The translations under genes were made by a program, and so were the position numbers. Positions 37,596 to 45,572 of a stretch of DNA of 64,000 bases are shown in pieces. The stretch is from Desulfoluna sp942491485. Lineage in GTDB: Bacteria > Desulfobacterota > Desulfobacteria > Desulfobacterales > Desulfolunaceae. The notes below the pieces were generated by a model. That model was not told where the DNA came from. It saw nothing but the letters and a program-made list of their open reading frames with translations, and searched no databases. Every line of letters begins with the position of its first letter. Positions within the stretch are counted from its first letter, which is position 1. The stretch is from contig CALOAX010000017.1 of assembly GCA_942491485.1 (NCBI GenBank), positions 434,001 to 498,000 of the forward strand. Reading direction: 5' to 3'.

Positions 37596-38786
37596 ATGAG
37601 CATTATGCCCCAGCAGGTGGAAATGTTCGTAGCGTCGCAGATAGCCGAACGTCTGGGAGGCAACCCCCGGCTCATGGAGATGATCCTTGAGCGGAGGAAT
37701 ATGTTCAGAGCCCTGAATCGGGTCCGCAGTAACAAGGGTGCTCCAGGGGTAGACGGGATGACCGTCAGCCAGCTTGGCGGGTACCTGAGGCGGCACTGGT
37801 CCAAAATCAGGGAAGAGCTTTTGAATGGGACCTACAACCCGCTTCCCGTACGGCGAAAAGAGATAGATAAGCCGGATGGTGGGGTACGGTTGCTGGGCAT
37901 CCCGACGGTGCTTGATCGACTCATTCAGCAGGCCATTGGCCAAATATTGGAGCAGATATGGGACCCGACGTTCTCTGAGTTCAGCTATGGATTCAGGCCG
38001 AAAAGGTGCCAACGAGACGCCATATTACAGGCAAAGGGTTATCTGCTTGAGGGGTGCACTCACGTCGTTGATATGGATCTGTCGAAGTTCTTTGACAGAG
38101 TGAACCACGATCGTCTGATGAGCAGGTTGGCGGCACGGATACAGGACAAGCGTGTCCTAAAACTGATCCGCAAGTACCTGACCGCCGGAACGATGATTGG
38201 TGGGCTTGTCTCGCCGTCCGTGGAAGGTACACCCCAAGGTGGCCCTCTCTCACCGCTGCTCTCCAATATCGTCCTTGACGAGCTGGACAAAGAGCTGGAG
38301 GCGAGGGGGCATAGCTTTGTCAGGTATGCCGACGACTTCGTGATCTACACCAAGAGCAGAAAAGCTGCATTGAGGGTTAAGACGAGCATTACGGGGTTTA
38401 TTACCGGGAAACTCAAGCTCAAGGTCAACGAGGAAAAGAGTGCAGTCAGCAGGCCGTGGCTGCGCAAGTATCTTGGTTTTACGTTTCTCCAAATGTATGG
38501 GAAGACAAAGATCCGGATCCACCCCAAGTCGATCAAACGATTTAAGGAGAGGGTTCATGAGCTGACAAGCCGCAACTGCGGAAAGAGCCTGTACAGGATA
38601 ATTGAGGAGTTGAACAATTACCTCAGGGGATGGTGGAACTATTACCGTCTCACAGAAGCCAGATACATCCTGAAAGCCCTGAACAAATGGATCATCAGGC
38701 GGCTTAGATGTGTCGTCTGGAAACAGTGGCATAAACAACCATCCGGTTTTTATGGATGGTATCATTTTGAAGCGAAGCCAAAATGA
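37596..38786 (+). CDS. Group II intron reverse transcriptase, C-terminally truncated
   Basis: 396 residues from the ATG at 37596, with AGGAGG nine bases upstream. RT blocks are intact: NKGAPGVDGMTVSQLGGYLR, GIPTVLDRLIQQAIGQILE, FSEFSYGFRPKRCQRDAI, VVDMDLSKFFDRVNHDRL, GTPQGGPLSPLLSNIVLDEL, and the catalytic FVRYADDFVIYTKS. The group IIC-attC type shows in the N-terminal MPQQVEMFVASQIAERLGG. After VVWKQW a 103-bp insertion replaces six bases present in the sister copy and ends the protein with an unrelated tail (HKQPSGFYGWYHFEAKPK). The last 50 or so maturase residues, encoded from about 38833 to 39003, are lost. Confidence 0.9.
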   Translation: MSIMPQQVEMFVASQIAERLGGNPRLMEMILERRNMFRALNRVRSNKGAPGVDGMTVSQLGGYLRRHWSKIREELLNGTYNPLPVRRKEIDKPDGGVRLLGIPTVLDRLIQQAIGQILEQIWDPTFSEFSYGFRPKRCQRDAILQAKGYLLEGCTHVVDMDLSKFFDRVNHDRLMSRLAARIQDKRVLKLIRKYLTAGTMIGGLVSPSVEGTPQGGPLSPLLSNIVLDELDKELEARGHSFVRYADDFVIYTKSRKAALRVKTSITGFITGKLKLKVNEEKSAVSRPWLRKYLGFTFLQMYGKTKIRIHPKSIKRFKERVHELTSRNCGKSLYRIIEELNNYLRGWWNYYRLTEARYILKALNKWIIRRLRCVVWKQWHKQPSGFYGWYHFEAKPK

Positions 38787-38832
38787 TTGGGCATGAAATG
38801 CCCTTTGTTTACGTTTGCCCTGCAAACAACAT
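38730..38832. repeat. Hairpin-rich insertion inside the intron RT gene
   Basis: 103 bp in intron 1 where intron 2 has six. It holds CCATCC/GGATGG, GGGCAT/ATGCCC and GTTTACGTTTGCCCTGCAAAC-type small hairpins in series. It truncates the maturase. Confidence 0.75.
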
Positions 38833-39130
38833 CCAAGGACCAAGATTCGTAATTTGAAGAAGCTTGGTATCCCTCATGGTCCCGCCGTTATGTGCGGAAA
38901 CGCACGAAAGAAATACTGGCGCATGAGCAAGGTCAAGTGGATAAATTTCGCGCTTCCGCCTCGATATTTCTTCTCTCGCGGATTGTTCCTTCCGGGAGTG
39001 TAACTCCTTTGATCAGCCGAATCGCCGAGGTACGCGATCCGTATGCCAGGTGGTGTGGGAGGGCCCTTCAGTGATGAGGGGTCCTATCCCGTTAGCTGAG
39101 CTATTTATATGGACTTCTGAAAACAGGGAT

Positions 39131-39709
39131 TCATTTTTTCCATTGAATTTTTTTGTACTCTTCGGATTCATATTTTTTTCCATCAAGAGCGACCACATAG
39201 TGATGAAATTTGAAGTTCTTATTAGTAGTTTTCTTTACTTTTGTCATGAACTTTTGCCAGTTTCTTAGGAGACTATTGCCGATATCGTTTTCATAAAGTT
39301 TCTGTTTAGAATTGTTATGATCCATGACAAATAGCTCTATTTTCACTAAGCTACCACTTGCTTCAAGAGTTGCCGTTGTTTCGATTATAAAATATGAAAA
39401 TGAATCCAGGCTAATCTCTTTCAATATAATATTGGCTTTTTTGAGACATAGATTTCCGTTATTAAGGATAAAATAAAAAGAAACATACTTTGCCATGACA
39501 TAAACTATCAGCCAGATAAAAAAGAAAACTACTGTAGACAAAACAAATATAATACCCAGCTCACTTAAGGGACATTCGCTTGGTTTCGAAATATAATCTA
39601 TGAAAAATATCAGAACAAACAGTCCGTATGTAATTGGAATCGCTACTGGCAAAGCGAGGTTCAAAAGAAGATTAGGAAGATAATGTTTGTTTGAATGTTC
39701 TCTTTTCAT
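39131..39709 (-). CDS. Hypothetical membrane protein (gene cassette)
   Basis: 192 residues. Two hydrophobic segments (LALPVAIPITYGLFVLIFFI at about 14-36 and IIFVLSTVVFFFIWLIVYVM at about 48-72) are followed by a soluble C-terminal part (about 80-192) rich in beta-type segments, ending HHYVVALDGKKYESEEYKKI. No family recognised. The AT-rich codon use differs from the GC-rich flanking chromosome. The start lies nine bases after the attC core at 39718. Two near-identical introns flank it in direct orientation. Confidence 0.75.
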   Translation of the reverse strand: MKREHSNKHYLPNLLLNLALPVAIPITYGLFVLIFFIDYISKPSECPLSELGIIFVLSTVVFFFIWLIVYVMAKYVSFYFILNNGNLCLKKANIILKEISLDSFSYFIIETTATLEASGSLVKIELFVMDHNNSKQKLYENDIGNSLLRNWQKFMTKVKKTTNKNFKFHHYVVALDGKKYESEEYKKIQWKK

Positions 39710-39717
39710 ATTTACCA

Positions 39718-39838
39718 GCTAACGTAAAGCTAAGGGGCCGGCGGCGAATACCGAAAGCTGCCATAGGCCCGAAGCGGTTGAATTATTGTATCGTTTGAGG
39801 AACGGGCTGCAGTAGCCGGTCCCTTTAAGCGATTTGTT
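39718..39838 (-). repeat. Integron attC site (A5), split by intron 2
   Basis: The minus-strand core is TACGTTAGC. Long arms AAGGGGCCGGC (39732-39742) and GCCGGTCCCTT (39815-39825) pair almost perfectly. The other end, plus-strand GCGATTTGTT, is cut at 39838 by intron 2. About 120 bp, in the size range of long attC sites. Confidence 0.92.
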
Positions 39839-41789
39839 GTGTGCCGGGCACGGCACACGTTCTTAAAAGTGAGCCAAATGGTAGTATTATTATGAGCATT
39901 TGGCAAGTCTTAGACCCAGCCAGGTGGAGGCGAAGGGTGTAGCGGTAGAACAACGAGGTATCGGTGACGGTGCTTCGGAAGGCAGTCGTCCTGCTGCGGC
40001 AGGGTACCGCGAAGGTACGGGGTGACGTACAGAAACCGAGTTGAGGCGTGCATGAGTGGGACGAGCCTGCAACACAAGGCGAAGTCCTCTATCCACTATA
40101 AGCTCTGCCCGTATACTCGGCGCTCACGTACCGAAAGACGTGTGTTTACCCCGGGAGGCCTCCCATGTGCCCCGGAAAGTCGCGTGCGACGGAAATTGGC
40201 TGAGGGCGGGGCAACCCGCTCTGACCGCATGGGAGGAATCAGCCGAGGGCATAGTAGCCGGAGGAAACGAGCCGGGCCTCCCCTGAGGGGAGACGTATAC
40301 CCGGAGGACTCACCCTGGTGAAGGCCTGAACGGTGCCCGGCCCGAATGGGACGGGTAAATGAAAATGACACGTAGGAGGTGTGTACTTATGAGCATTATG
40401 CCCCAGCAGGTGGAAATGTTCGTAGCGTCGCAGATAGCCGAACGTCTGGGAGGCAACCCCCGGCTCATGGAGATGATCCTTGAGCGGAGGAATATGTTCA
40501 GAGCCCTGAATCGGGTCCGCAGCAATAAGGGTGCTCCAGGGGTAGACGGGATGACCGTCAGCCAGCTTGGCGGGTACCTGAGGCGGCACTGGCCCAAAAT
40601 CAGGGAAGAGCTTTTGAATGGGACCTACAACCCGCTTCCCGTACGGCGAAAAGAGATAGATAAGCCGGATGGTGGGGTACGGTTGCTGGGTATCCCGACA
40701 GTGCTTGATAGACTCATTCAGCAGGCCATTGGCCAGATATTGGAGCAAGTTTGGGACCCGACGTTCTCTGAGTTCAGCTATGGATTCAGGCCGAAAAGGT
40801 GCCAGCGTGACGCCATATTACAGGCAAAGGGCTATTTGCTTGAGGGGTACACTCACGTCGTCGATATGGACCTGTCGAAGTTCTTTGACAGGGTAAACCA
40901 CGATCGTCTGATGAGCAGGTTGGCGGAACGGGTTCAGGACAAGCGTGTCCTGAAACTGATCCGCAAGTACCTGACCGCCGGAACGATGATTGGTGGGCTT
41001 GTCTCGCCATCCGTGGAAGGCACGCCCCAAGGCGGTCCTCTCTCGCCCTTGCTCTCCAATATCGTCCTTGACGAATTGGACAAAGAGCTGGAGGCGAGGG
41101 GGCATAGCTTTGTCAGGTATGCCGACGACTTCGTGATCTACACCAAGAGCAGAAAAGCTGCATTGAGGGTTAAGACGAGCATTACGGGGTTTATTACCGG
41201 GAAACTCAAGCTCAAGGTCAACGAGGAAAAGAGTGCAGTTAGCAGGCCGTGGCTGCGCAAGTATCTTGGTTTTACGTTTCTCCAAATGTATGGGAAGACA
41301 AAGATCCGGATCCACCCCAAGTCGATCAAACGATTTAAGGAGAGGGTTCGTGAGCTGACAAGCCGCAACTGCGGAAAGAGCCTGTACAGGATAATTGAGG
41401 AGTTGAACAATTACCTCAGGGGATGGTGGAACTACTACCGTCTGACGGAAGCAAGGTACATCTTCAAGGCCCTGAACAAGTGGATTATCAGGCGGCTTCG
41501 ATGTGTCGTCTGGAAGCAGTGGAAGAATCCAAGGACCAAGATTCGTAATTTGAAGAAGCTTGGTATCCCTCATGGTCCCGCCGTTATGTGCGGAAACGCA
41601 CGAAAGAAATACTGGCGCATGAGCAAGGTCAAGTGGATAAATTTCGCGCTTCCGCCTCGATATTTCTTCTCTCGCGGATTGTTCCTTCCGGGAGTGTAAC
41701 TCCTTTGATCAGCCGAATCGCCGAGGTACGCGATCCGTATGCCAGGTGGTGTGGGAGGGCCCTTCAGTGATGAGGGGTCCTATCCCGTT
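39839..41789 (+). mobile_element. Group IIC-attC intron 2 (1951 bp)
   Basis: Same 5' end, target (TTGTT) and 3' end as intron 1, on the same strand, in the next attC of the array. It lacks the four hairpin insertions of intron 1 and encodes a full-length protein, so it is the better candidate for an active copy. Confidence 0.92.
40389..41699 (+). CDS. Group II intron-encoded reverse transcriptase/maturase (full length)
   Basis: 436 residues from the ATG at 40389 with AGGAGG nine bases upstream. It has the N-terminal MPQQVEMFVASQIAERLGG segment of attC-type IIC proteins, all RT blocks including YADD, the thumb/maturase region (CGKSLYRIIEELNNYLRGWW) and the C-terminal KNPRTKIRNLKKLGIPHGPA tail that intron 1 has lost. 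It should assist splicing and retrohoming of its own intron, and could serve intron 1 in trans. Confidence 0.95.
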   Translation: MSIMPQQVEMFVASQIAERLGGNPRLMEMILERRNMFRALNRVRSNKGAPGVDGMTVSQLGGYLRRHWPKIREELLNGTYNPLPVRRKEIDKPDGGVRLLGIPTVLDRLIQQAIGQILEQVWDPTFSEFSYGFRPKRCQRDAILQAKGYLLEGYTHVVDMDLSKFFDRVNHDRLMSRLAERVQDKRVLKLIRKYLTAGTMIGGLVSPSVEGTPQGGPLSPLLSNIVLDELDKELEARGHSFVRYADDFVIYTKSRKAALRVKTSITGFITGKLKLKVNEEKSAVSRPWLRKYLGFTFLQMYGKTKIRIHPKSIKRFKERVRELTSRNCGKSLYRIIEELNNYLRGWWNYYRLTEARYIFKALNKWIIRRLRCVVWKQWKNPRTKIRNLKKLGIPHGPAVMCGNARKKYWRMSKVKWINFALPPRYFFSRGLFLPGV

Positions 41790-42672
41790 GTAAAACGTTG
41801 CTTGAGTTCATGATGGTTCGAGAACCCAAGGCGTTTGGGACAACTGATTGAAGAAGACCTTTCGGATTGAAAGAAAGGAATTCGACAGATTTTGAGTTGC
41901 CGCCACAGCTCACGAACACGAGAGCCAGTGAGCAAAAAACGAGTAGCGGGCCACCCTAAAACCAGAAAAGCTGGTTTTGTGGTGATTGCTCGCAATGTTT
42001 TGCCCGCCGATACCCATGAAGGAAACAGCGAGAAAATTCAAAGAACGAAACTCTTGGGCGAAGGAAAACCAAACACAACCCCTTTGTTTTTTTGAAGTAC
42101 CGGAAGTTTTACAACATTGTGAATAACCGGCCTATTTTTCCATGTATCACCTCTATAACCCTGACATTTGGAGCGTATATCGTATATTCAAGGGTATAAA
42201 GTGGACAAACAGACGGGTTTTGGGTCCATGTTTGGTTGTTCAATACTACCGAACAACTTTTCCAGTTATTGAGGATGAGATCATAGTTCGCATTGCAAAG
42301 CAAGTGTATAATTTGTGGGTTTTACAAGGTGTGGTAGGGAGCTTAATTTACAGCGAATTAGTGAGGGCAGCTCTGTTTGGGTTTTGCTCCGACCTTGAAG
42401 CGGATATTGATATACCTGCCTTCCGAAGTCCATCTTTTGTGCTTTAATATCGTGATAGGTGGACCCTGTTCCACCTTTGCTCTCAATTATCCATGTTTGC
42501 TCTTTAATATACCGATAGATAATACGTTCGTGTGCTGTGAACTATTGAGGGGATGAAACATGGAAATTTGGTGCGTCACTCTCTCTTGACATACGTCTTG
42601 GGTTTTATCTTCGAACGTCTGTTTTTATGCTCGTGGGTCGGCTCAGGTGAACATTCACAGGCACGGGTTATA

Positions 42673-42720
42673 AAAAATCCGCATGGGTTTGCCCCGAGGA
42701 ACGAGGGGCAAACCCATGCG
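42673..42720 (-). terminator. Rho-independent terminator of the M14-like gene
   Basis: A perfect 16-bp stem, CGCATGGGTTTGCCCC and its complement, with a nine-base loop. On the minus strand it is followed by GGATTTTTTATAA. It lies 69 bp past the stop codon of the gene at 42789-43943. Its loop and inner stem (CCCCGAGGAACGAGGGG) use R1 repeat sequence. Confidence 0.75.
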
Positions 42721-42760
42721 GAAACCAGCTTTCAAGGTGGCCCACCTTGCCGCCGGAGGC
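42721..42760 (-). repeat. Dispersed repeat R1 (B form, reversed)
   Basis: CTTTCAAGGTGGCCCACCTT, then GCCGCCGGAGGC. It joins directly to the terminator stem. Confidence 0.75.
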
Positions 42761-42788
42761 ATGTTCTTCCTGGTATCTTTCATCCTGA

Positions 42789-43943
42789 TTATTCGGTGGC
42801 CGTGGCTGCTTCAGCGCGGCTCTGTTCTTCCAATTCCTCCACGGTGTGGCGGATGCCCACGCGGAAGAGGGCAAAGCCGGGGCTCACAAACTGGTTCTGG
42901 GCGCGGCCAAGGATGGTGCCGTTGATCGGTGAGAGTACTTTGTCCACCTCATTGGAGATCGGGTCGATCACTTCTGCGAGAATCTCCCCTTCTTTGACCG
43001 ATGCTCCGAGTTTGACTTTGTTCATGAGGATGCCGCCGGACTCGGCGCGGACCCATTCGCTGCCGTAGAACACGGGTTGGGGGGTGGGCAGGAACTTGAA
43101 TTTATCCATCATGCCCATGACCTGTAGAAAGGTTCGGATGCTTTTGACGCCGGCATCCACCATTTCGGGTTCCAAGCTCAAGGGGCCGCCAATCTCCATG
43201 ACCACAGCGGGAATGCCGGCGGCGGTGGCGGCACCGCGAAGGCTACCGGAAGGAGCTTTGCTCTGGAGCGCGGTGAGGGCCCCAAAGCCTTTGGCGATGT
43301 CGGCCACCTGGTCAACGGAGAGGTCGGCGCGGAGCTGGGGCAGGTTTTCCCGGTAGTAGGAGCCGGTGTGAAGGTCGATGACCATATCGCAATGGTTGAT
43401 GATGTCGCTGAACAGGGCGTGGGCCACGCGGCTGGGGTAGGACCCATCGGGGTTGCCCGGGAAATACCGGTTGAGGTCCCGCCTGTCTCCGATATAGCGC
43501 TCTTTTCGCCAGAATCCCTCCAGGTTGACAATGGGGATCCCCACCACGACCCCTTTGAGTTTTGCCGGATCGATGTTGTGGACCACCTGACGGATCATCT
43601 CGATGCCATTGAGCTCGTCCCCGTGAAGGGCGGCCGTGAGAGCCAGGACAGGTCCGGGGGAGGCACCATTGATCACGATGACGGGTGTCCCTACGTCCAC
43701 CCCGCCCGGAGACTGAACCGAAAACCATTTGAGGGTTTTCATGGTGCCTGGCATGACGATTTGACCGATCAATTCAAAGGGTTTTGCCTCGGGGGCTTCG
43801 AAGGTCTCTTTGATGATTTTTGTGTCATGGGCAGCAGGTGGTTCCGATGGCGGTTCGGCTTCGCCTTTGTCGGTGATGATTTCAGTTGCCATGGCTGGAA
43901 GAGCGATAAACAGAATCAGTAAAAGCAGCCAGATTTTTTTCAT
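42789..43943 (-). CDS. Secreted succinylglutamate desuccinylase/aspartoacylase-like (M14 family) protein
   Basis: 384 residues. A signal peptide (MKKIWLLLLILFIALPAMA) predicts export. The zinc site is visible: ALHGDELNG (His and Glu of the HxxE motif) and MVIDLHTGSYYR (third ligand His). GFWRKERYIGDRRDLNRYFP matches the arginine/asparagine substrate loop of the family. The C-terminal part (KLGASVKEGEILAEVIDPIS) resembles a lipoyl-like domain common in this branch. Likely a deacylase or carboxypeptidase of unknown substrate in the periplasm. A strong terminator follows. Confidence 0.87.
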   Translation of the reverse strand: MKKIWLLLLILFIALPAMATEIITDKGEAEPPSEPPAAHDTKIIKETFEAPEAKPFELIGQIVMPGTMKTLKWFSVQSPGGVDVGTPVIVINGASPGPVLALTAALHGDELNGIEMIRQVVHNIDPAKLKGVVVGIPIVNLEGFWRKERYIGDRRDLNRYFPGNPDGSYPSRVAHALFSDIINHCDMVIDLHTGSYYRENLPQLRADLSVDQVADIAKGFGALTALQSKAPSGSLRGAATAAGIPAVVMEIGGPLSLEPEMVDAGVKSIRTFLQVMGMMDKFKFLPTPQPVFYGSEWVRAESGGILMNKVKLGASVKEGEILAEVIDPISNEVDKVLSPINGTILGRAQNQFVSPGFALFRVGIRHTVEELEEQSRAEAATATE

Positions 43944-44479
43944 TTTCTCTTGAGACCTCTAAGTTTTAGTCACGGGTTGGAAGCAGGGCATGGAAACGGG
44001 ACGCGTGATTCACGAGAGCTCTTGTTAACCCGTAATCAAGTGGGGCGGCCCTGTATTCAGGCTTTGTGCCCATGAGGGCTCCTATGGTGCCTGCACGTGT
44101 TGTATCCTTTTTGGGTAGGAATAGTCTATTTGTTTGTGGGGATTAAGCGATAGAAAAAGAGTGATGTAAAGGCCTCCACTTGGCTTGTCTCCGGAGACAC
44201 GATGCAATTTACGGTTTTCTGTTCTGTTTTTTCACACCCCGGGCGCCCCGTGTCAGGTGCGAATCAAGCGTATTGCCCTTTGGAATGTCGTCCACTGCTT
44301 TGTTCAGCATTTTGATTTTTCTTCATATTTGAGTGGAATCATGAGACCCTTGATGTGTTGACTACATGGCTGTCGATGACACAGGGCATGCGTGCCTCTG
44401 CACCCCTTGCCGACGGAGGCGCGTCGGGGTTCTTAGCCGACAGGCACAATCAAACCCGGAAAGACCAGGTGCAACTCAT
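43944..44479. other. Gene-free region between divergent genes
   Basis: About 535 bp holding the promoters of the leftward M14-like gene and the rightward HDOD gene, with an R3 repeat at 44202-44250. The HDOD frame extends upstream of 44480 but without a ribosome site. Nothing else was noticed. Confidence 0.5.
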
Positions 44480-45514
44480 ATGGATACCAATGAATTAAAA
44501 CGCGGATTTGATTTTGACGTGATTGATATTGCATCCGAGGCAATCGCCAGGAAAAACCTCACTGGGGACGAGCCTTTCGATGCTCGCACCAAATCTGAAA
44601 AAAAGATCGAGATACTATTCCAGAAAATGGAGAAAGAGGGGGACTTTCCTTCTTTTTCAAAGCGAATCGTCGAAATAAACACCATTTTGAATCTTAAGTA
44701 CGCGTCTGCAAAGGATATTGCAGAGGTGATCATGAAAGATTTTTCCCTGTGCAACAAGCTGCTGAAACTCGTCAACTCCTCTCTTTACGGGTATTCGGGG
44801 CGGGGTGGGGTATCGTCTGTTGAAAAGGCCATCATCCTGCTCGGCGCTGACCGGGTGCAGCAGGCTGCGGCGAGTTTGATGCTCTTTGAACAGATGCAGC
44901 AGAATTCGCACAGCAATGAACTCAAGGAGCTGTCTTTAAAGACGCTGACGAGTGGCTTGATTGCAAAGGGGCTCGCCACGGAAAAAAAACTCCCCGATTC
45001 GAATGAGTTTTTAATATGCAGCATGTTCTATCGGCTGGGTGAGAACCTCATGGCCTATTATCATCCGGAAAGACGGGAGTCGATTCTTCAATTTGCCAAA
45101 AGGAACAGCATCACCTTTGAAAGTGCCTTTCGCCTGTTTTTAGGGGTGTCCTGTCAGGATCTGGGGGTGGGCATTGCCAAGCAGTGGGGGTTGCCCGACA
45201 ACATCGTTTGCAGCATGCAAACGACGAAGCCGGAAAAGCGGCCATCTTCAAAACTCTCGTTTTCACGGGGGCAACTGTTGGGATTGGCATCCTCATTCAG
45301 CAACGAATTGTGCGATATCCGGTTTCAGGTCATGACGCAGCAGCAGCGGGAATCGGTCATCTCAAAACTGATCCGACGTTACAGGGGGTGGTATGATACA
45401 GATCTTGCCCAAATTGATGAGGTTTTAAAGGCAGTGATCAGCCATATCAAACAGAGCTCATCCGACCTGAATATCAACACGGCAGAGTGCCGGGTGTTGT
45501 TTGATGGTTCATAG
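44480..45514 (+). CDS. HDOD-domain signalling protein
   Basis: 344 residues from the ATG at 44480. The HDOD domain (about 45-245) is recognisable in FPSFSKRIVEINTILNLKYA, AKDIAEVIMKDFSLCNKLLK, VNSSLYGYSGRGGVSSVEKA and IILLGADRVQQAAASLMLFE. It lacks the catalytic HD residues of true HD hydrolases, as HDOD proteins do. These proteins act as scaffolds in c-di-GMP and motility signalling. It converges on a receiver-TPR gene whose stop is 59 bp away, which may be its partner. Confidence 0.85.
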   Translation: MDTNELKRGFDFDVIDIASEAIARKNLTGDEPFDARTKSEKKIEILFQKMEKEGDFPSFSKRIVEINTILNLKYASAKDIAEVIMKDFSLCNKLLKLVNSSLYGYSGRGGVSSVEKAIILLGADRVQQAAASLMLFEQMQQNSHSNELKELSLKTLTSGLIAKGLATEKKLPDSNEFLICSMFYRLGENLMAYYHPERRESILQFAKRNSITFESAFRLFLGVSCQDLGVGIAKQWGLPDNIVCSMQTTKPEKRPSSKLSFSRGQLLGLASSFSNELCDIRFQVMTQQQRESVISKLIRRYRGWYDTDLAQIDEVLKAVISHIKQSSSDLNINTAECRVLFDGS

Positions 45515-45540
45515 CCGTGTTTGACGGGGGAACGGCTTAG

Positions 45541-45572
45541 TCCGGATATTTCACGAGTTGAGTGCACCCATG
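45541..45572. mobile_element. Single MITE end at a stop codon
   Basis: TCCGGATATTTCACGAGTTG then AGTGCACCCATG, one end of the element at 29039 and 53603. It is flanked by TTAG at 45537 and 45573; the second TTAG contains the stop codon of the receiver-TPR gene. The other inverted end is missing. Confidence 0.55.

Larger units (their letters stand above)
36909..39093 (+). mobile_element. Group IIC-attC intron 1 (2185 bp)
   Basis: It starts GTGTGCCGGGCACGGCACAC immediately after TTGTT of an attC and ends in a domain V/VI region closing GGTCCTATCCCGTT. It matches intron 2 (39839-41789) nearly base for base, except for four insertions at 36995-37060, 37272-37298, 37386-37447 and 38730-38832, which explain its 234 extra bases. 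It is on the strand opposite the cassette genes. The exact 3' base is uncertain by up to three because GTT may belong to either side. Confidence 0.9.
41790..42788. other. End of the cassette array; no supported gene
   Basis: About 1 kb. A minus-strand frame ending at 41780 (71 residues, MRAITTKPAFLVLGWPATR...) runs across the intron end and is doubtful. GTTGTAAAAC at 41787 and GTTTTACAAC at 42107 are inverted copies that may mark the ends of a non-coding cassette. AT-rich sequence follows to 42560. A strong hairpin and an R1 repeat end the gap. No integron integrase is found here, where one would be expected. Confidence 0.5.

Noticed and set aside
37566..41699. The two reverse transcriptases considered as retron or abortive-infection RTs
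   Set aside because: They lie in recognisable group II introns with 5' and 3' ends, and carry thumb/maturase regions typical of IIC-attC introns.
41780..41995. 71-codon minus-strand frame at the edge of intron 2
   Set aside because: It depends on intron bases for its end and would run into the attC if the intron were removed. It could be a non-coding cassette.
42142..42447. 101-codon plus-strand frame right of the cassette array, examined as a possible integron integrase remnant
   Set aside because: No tyrosine-recombinase motifs are present and no similarity to IntI is apparent.
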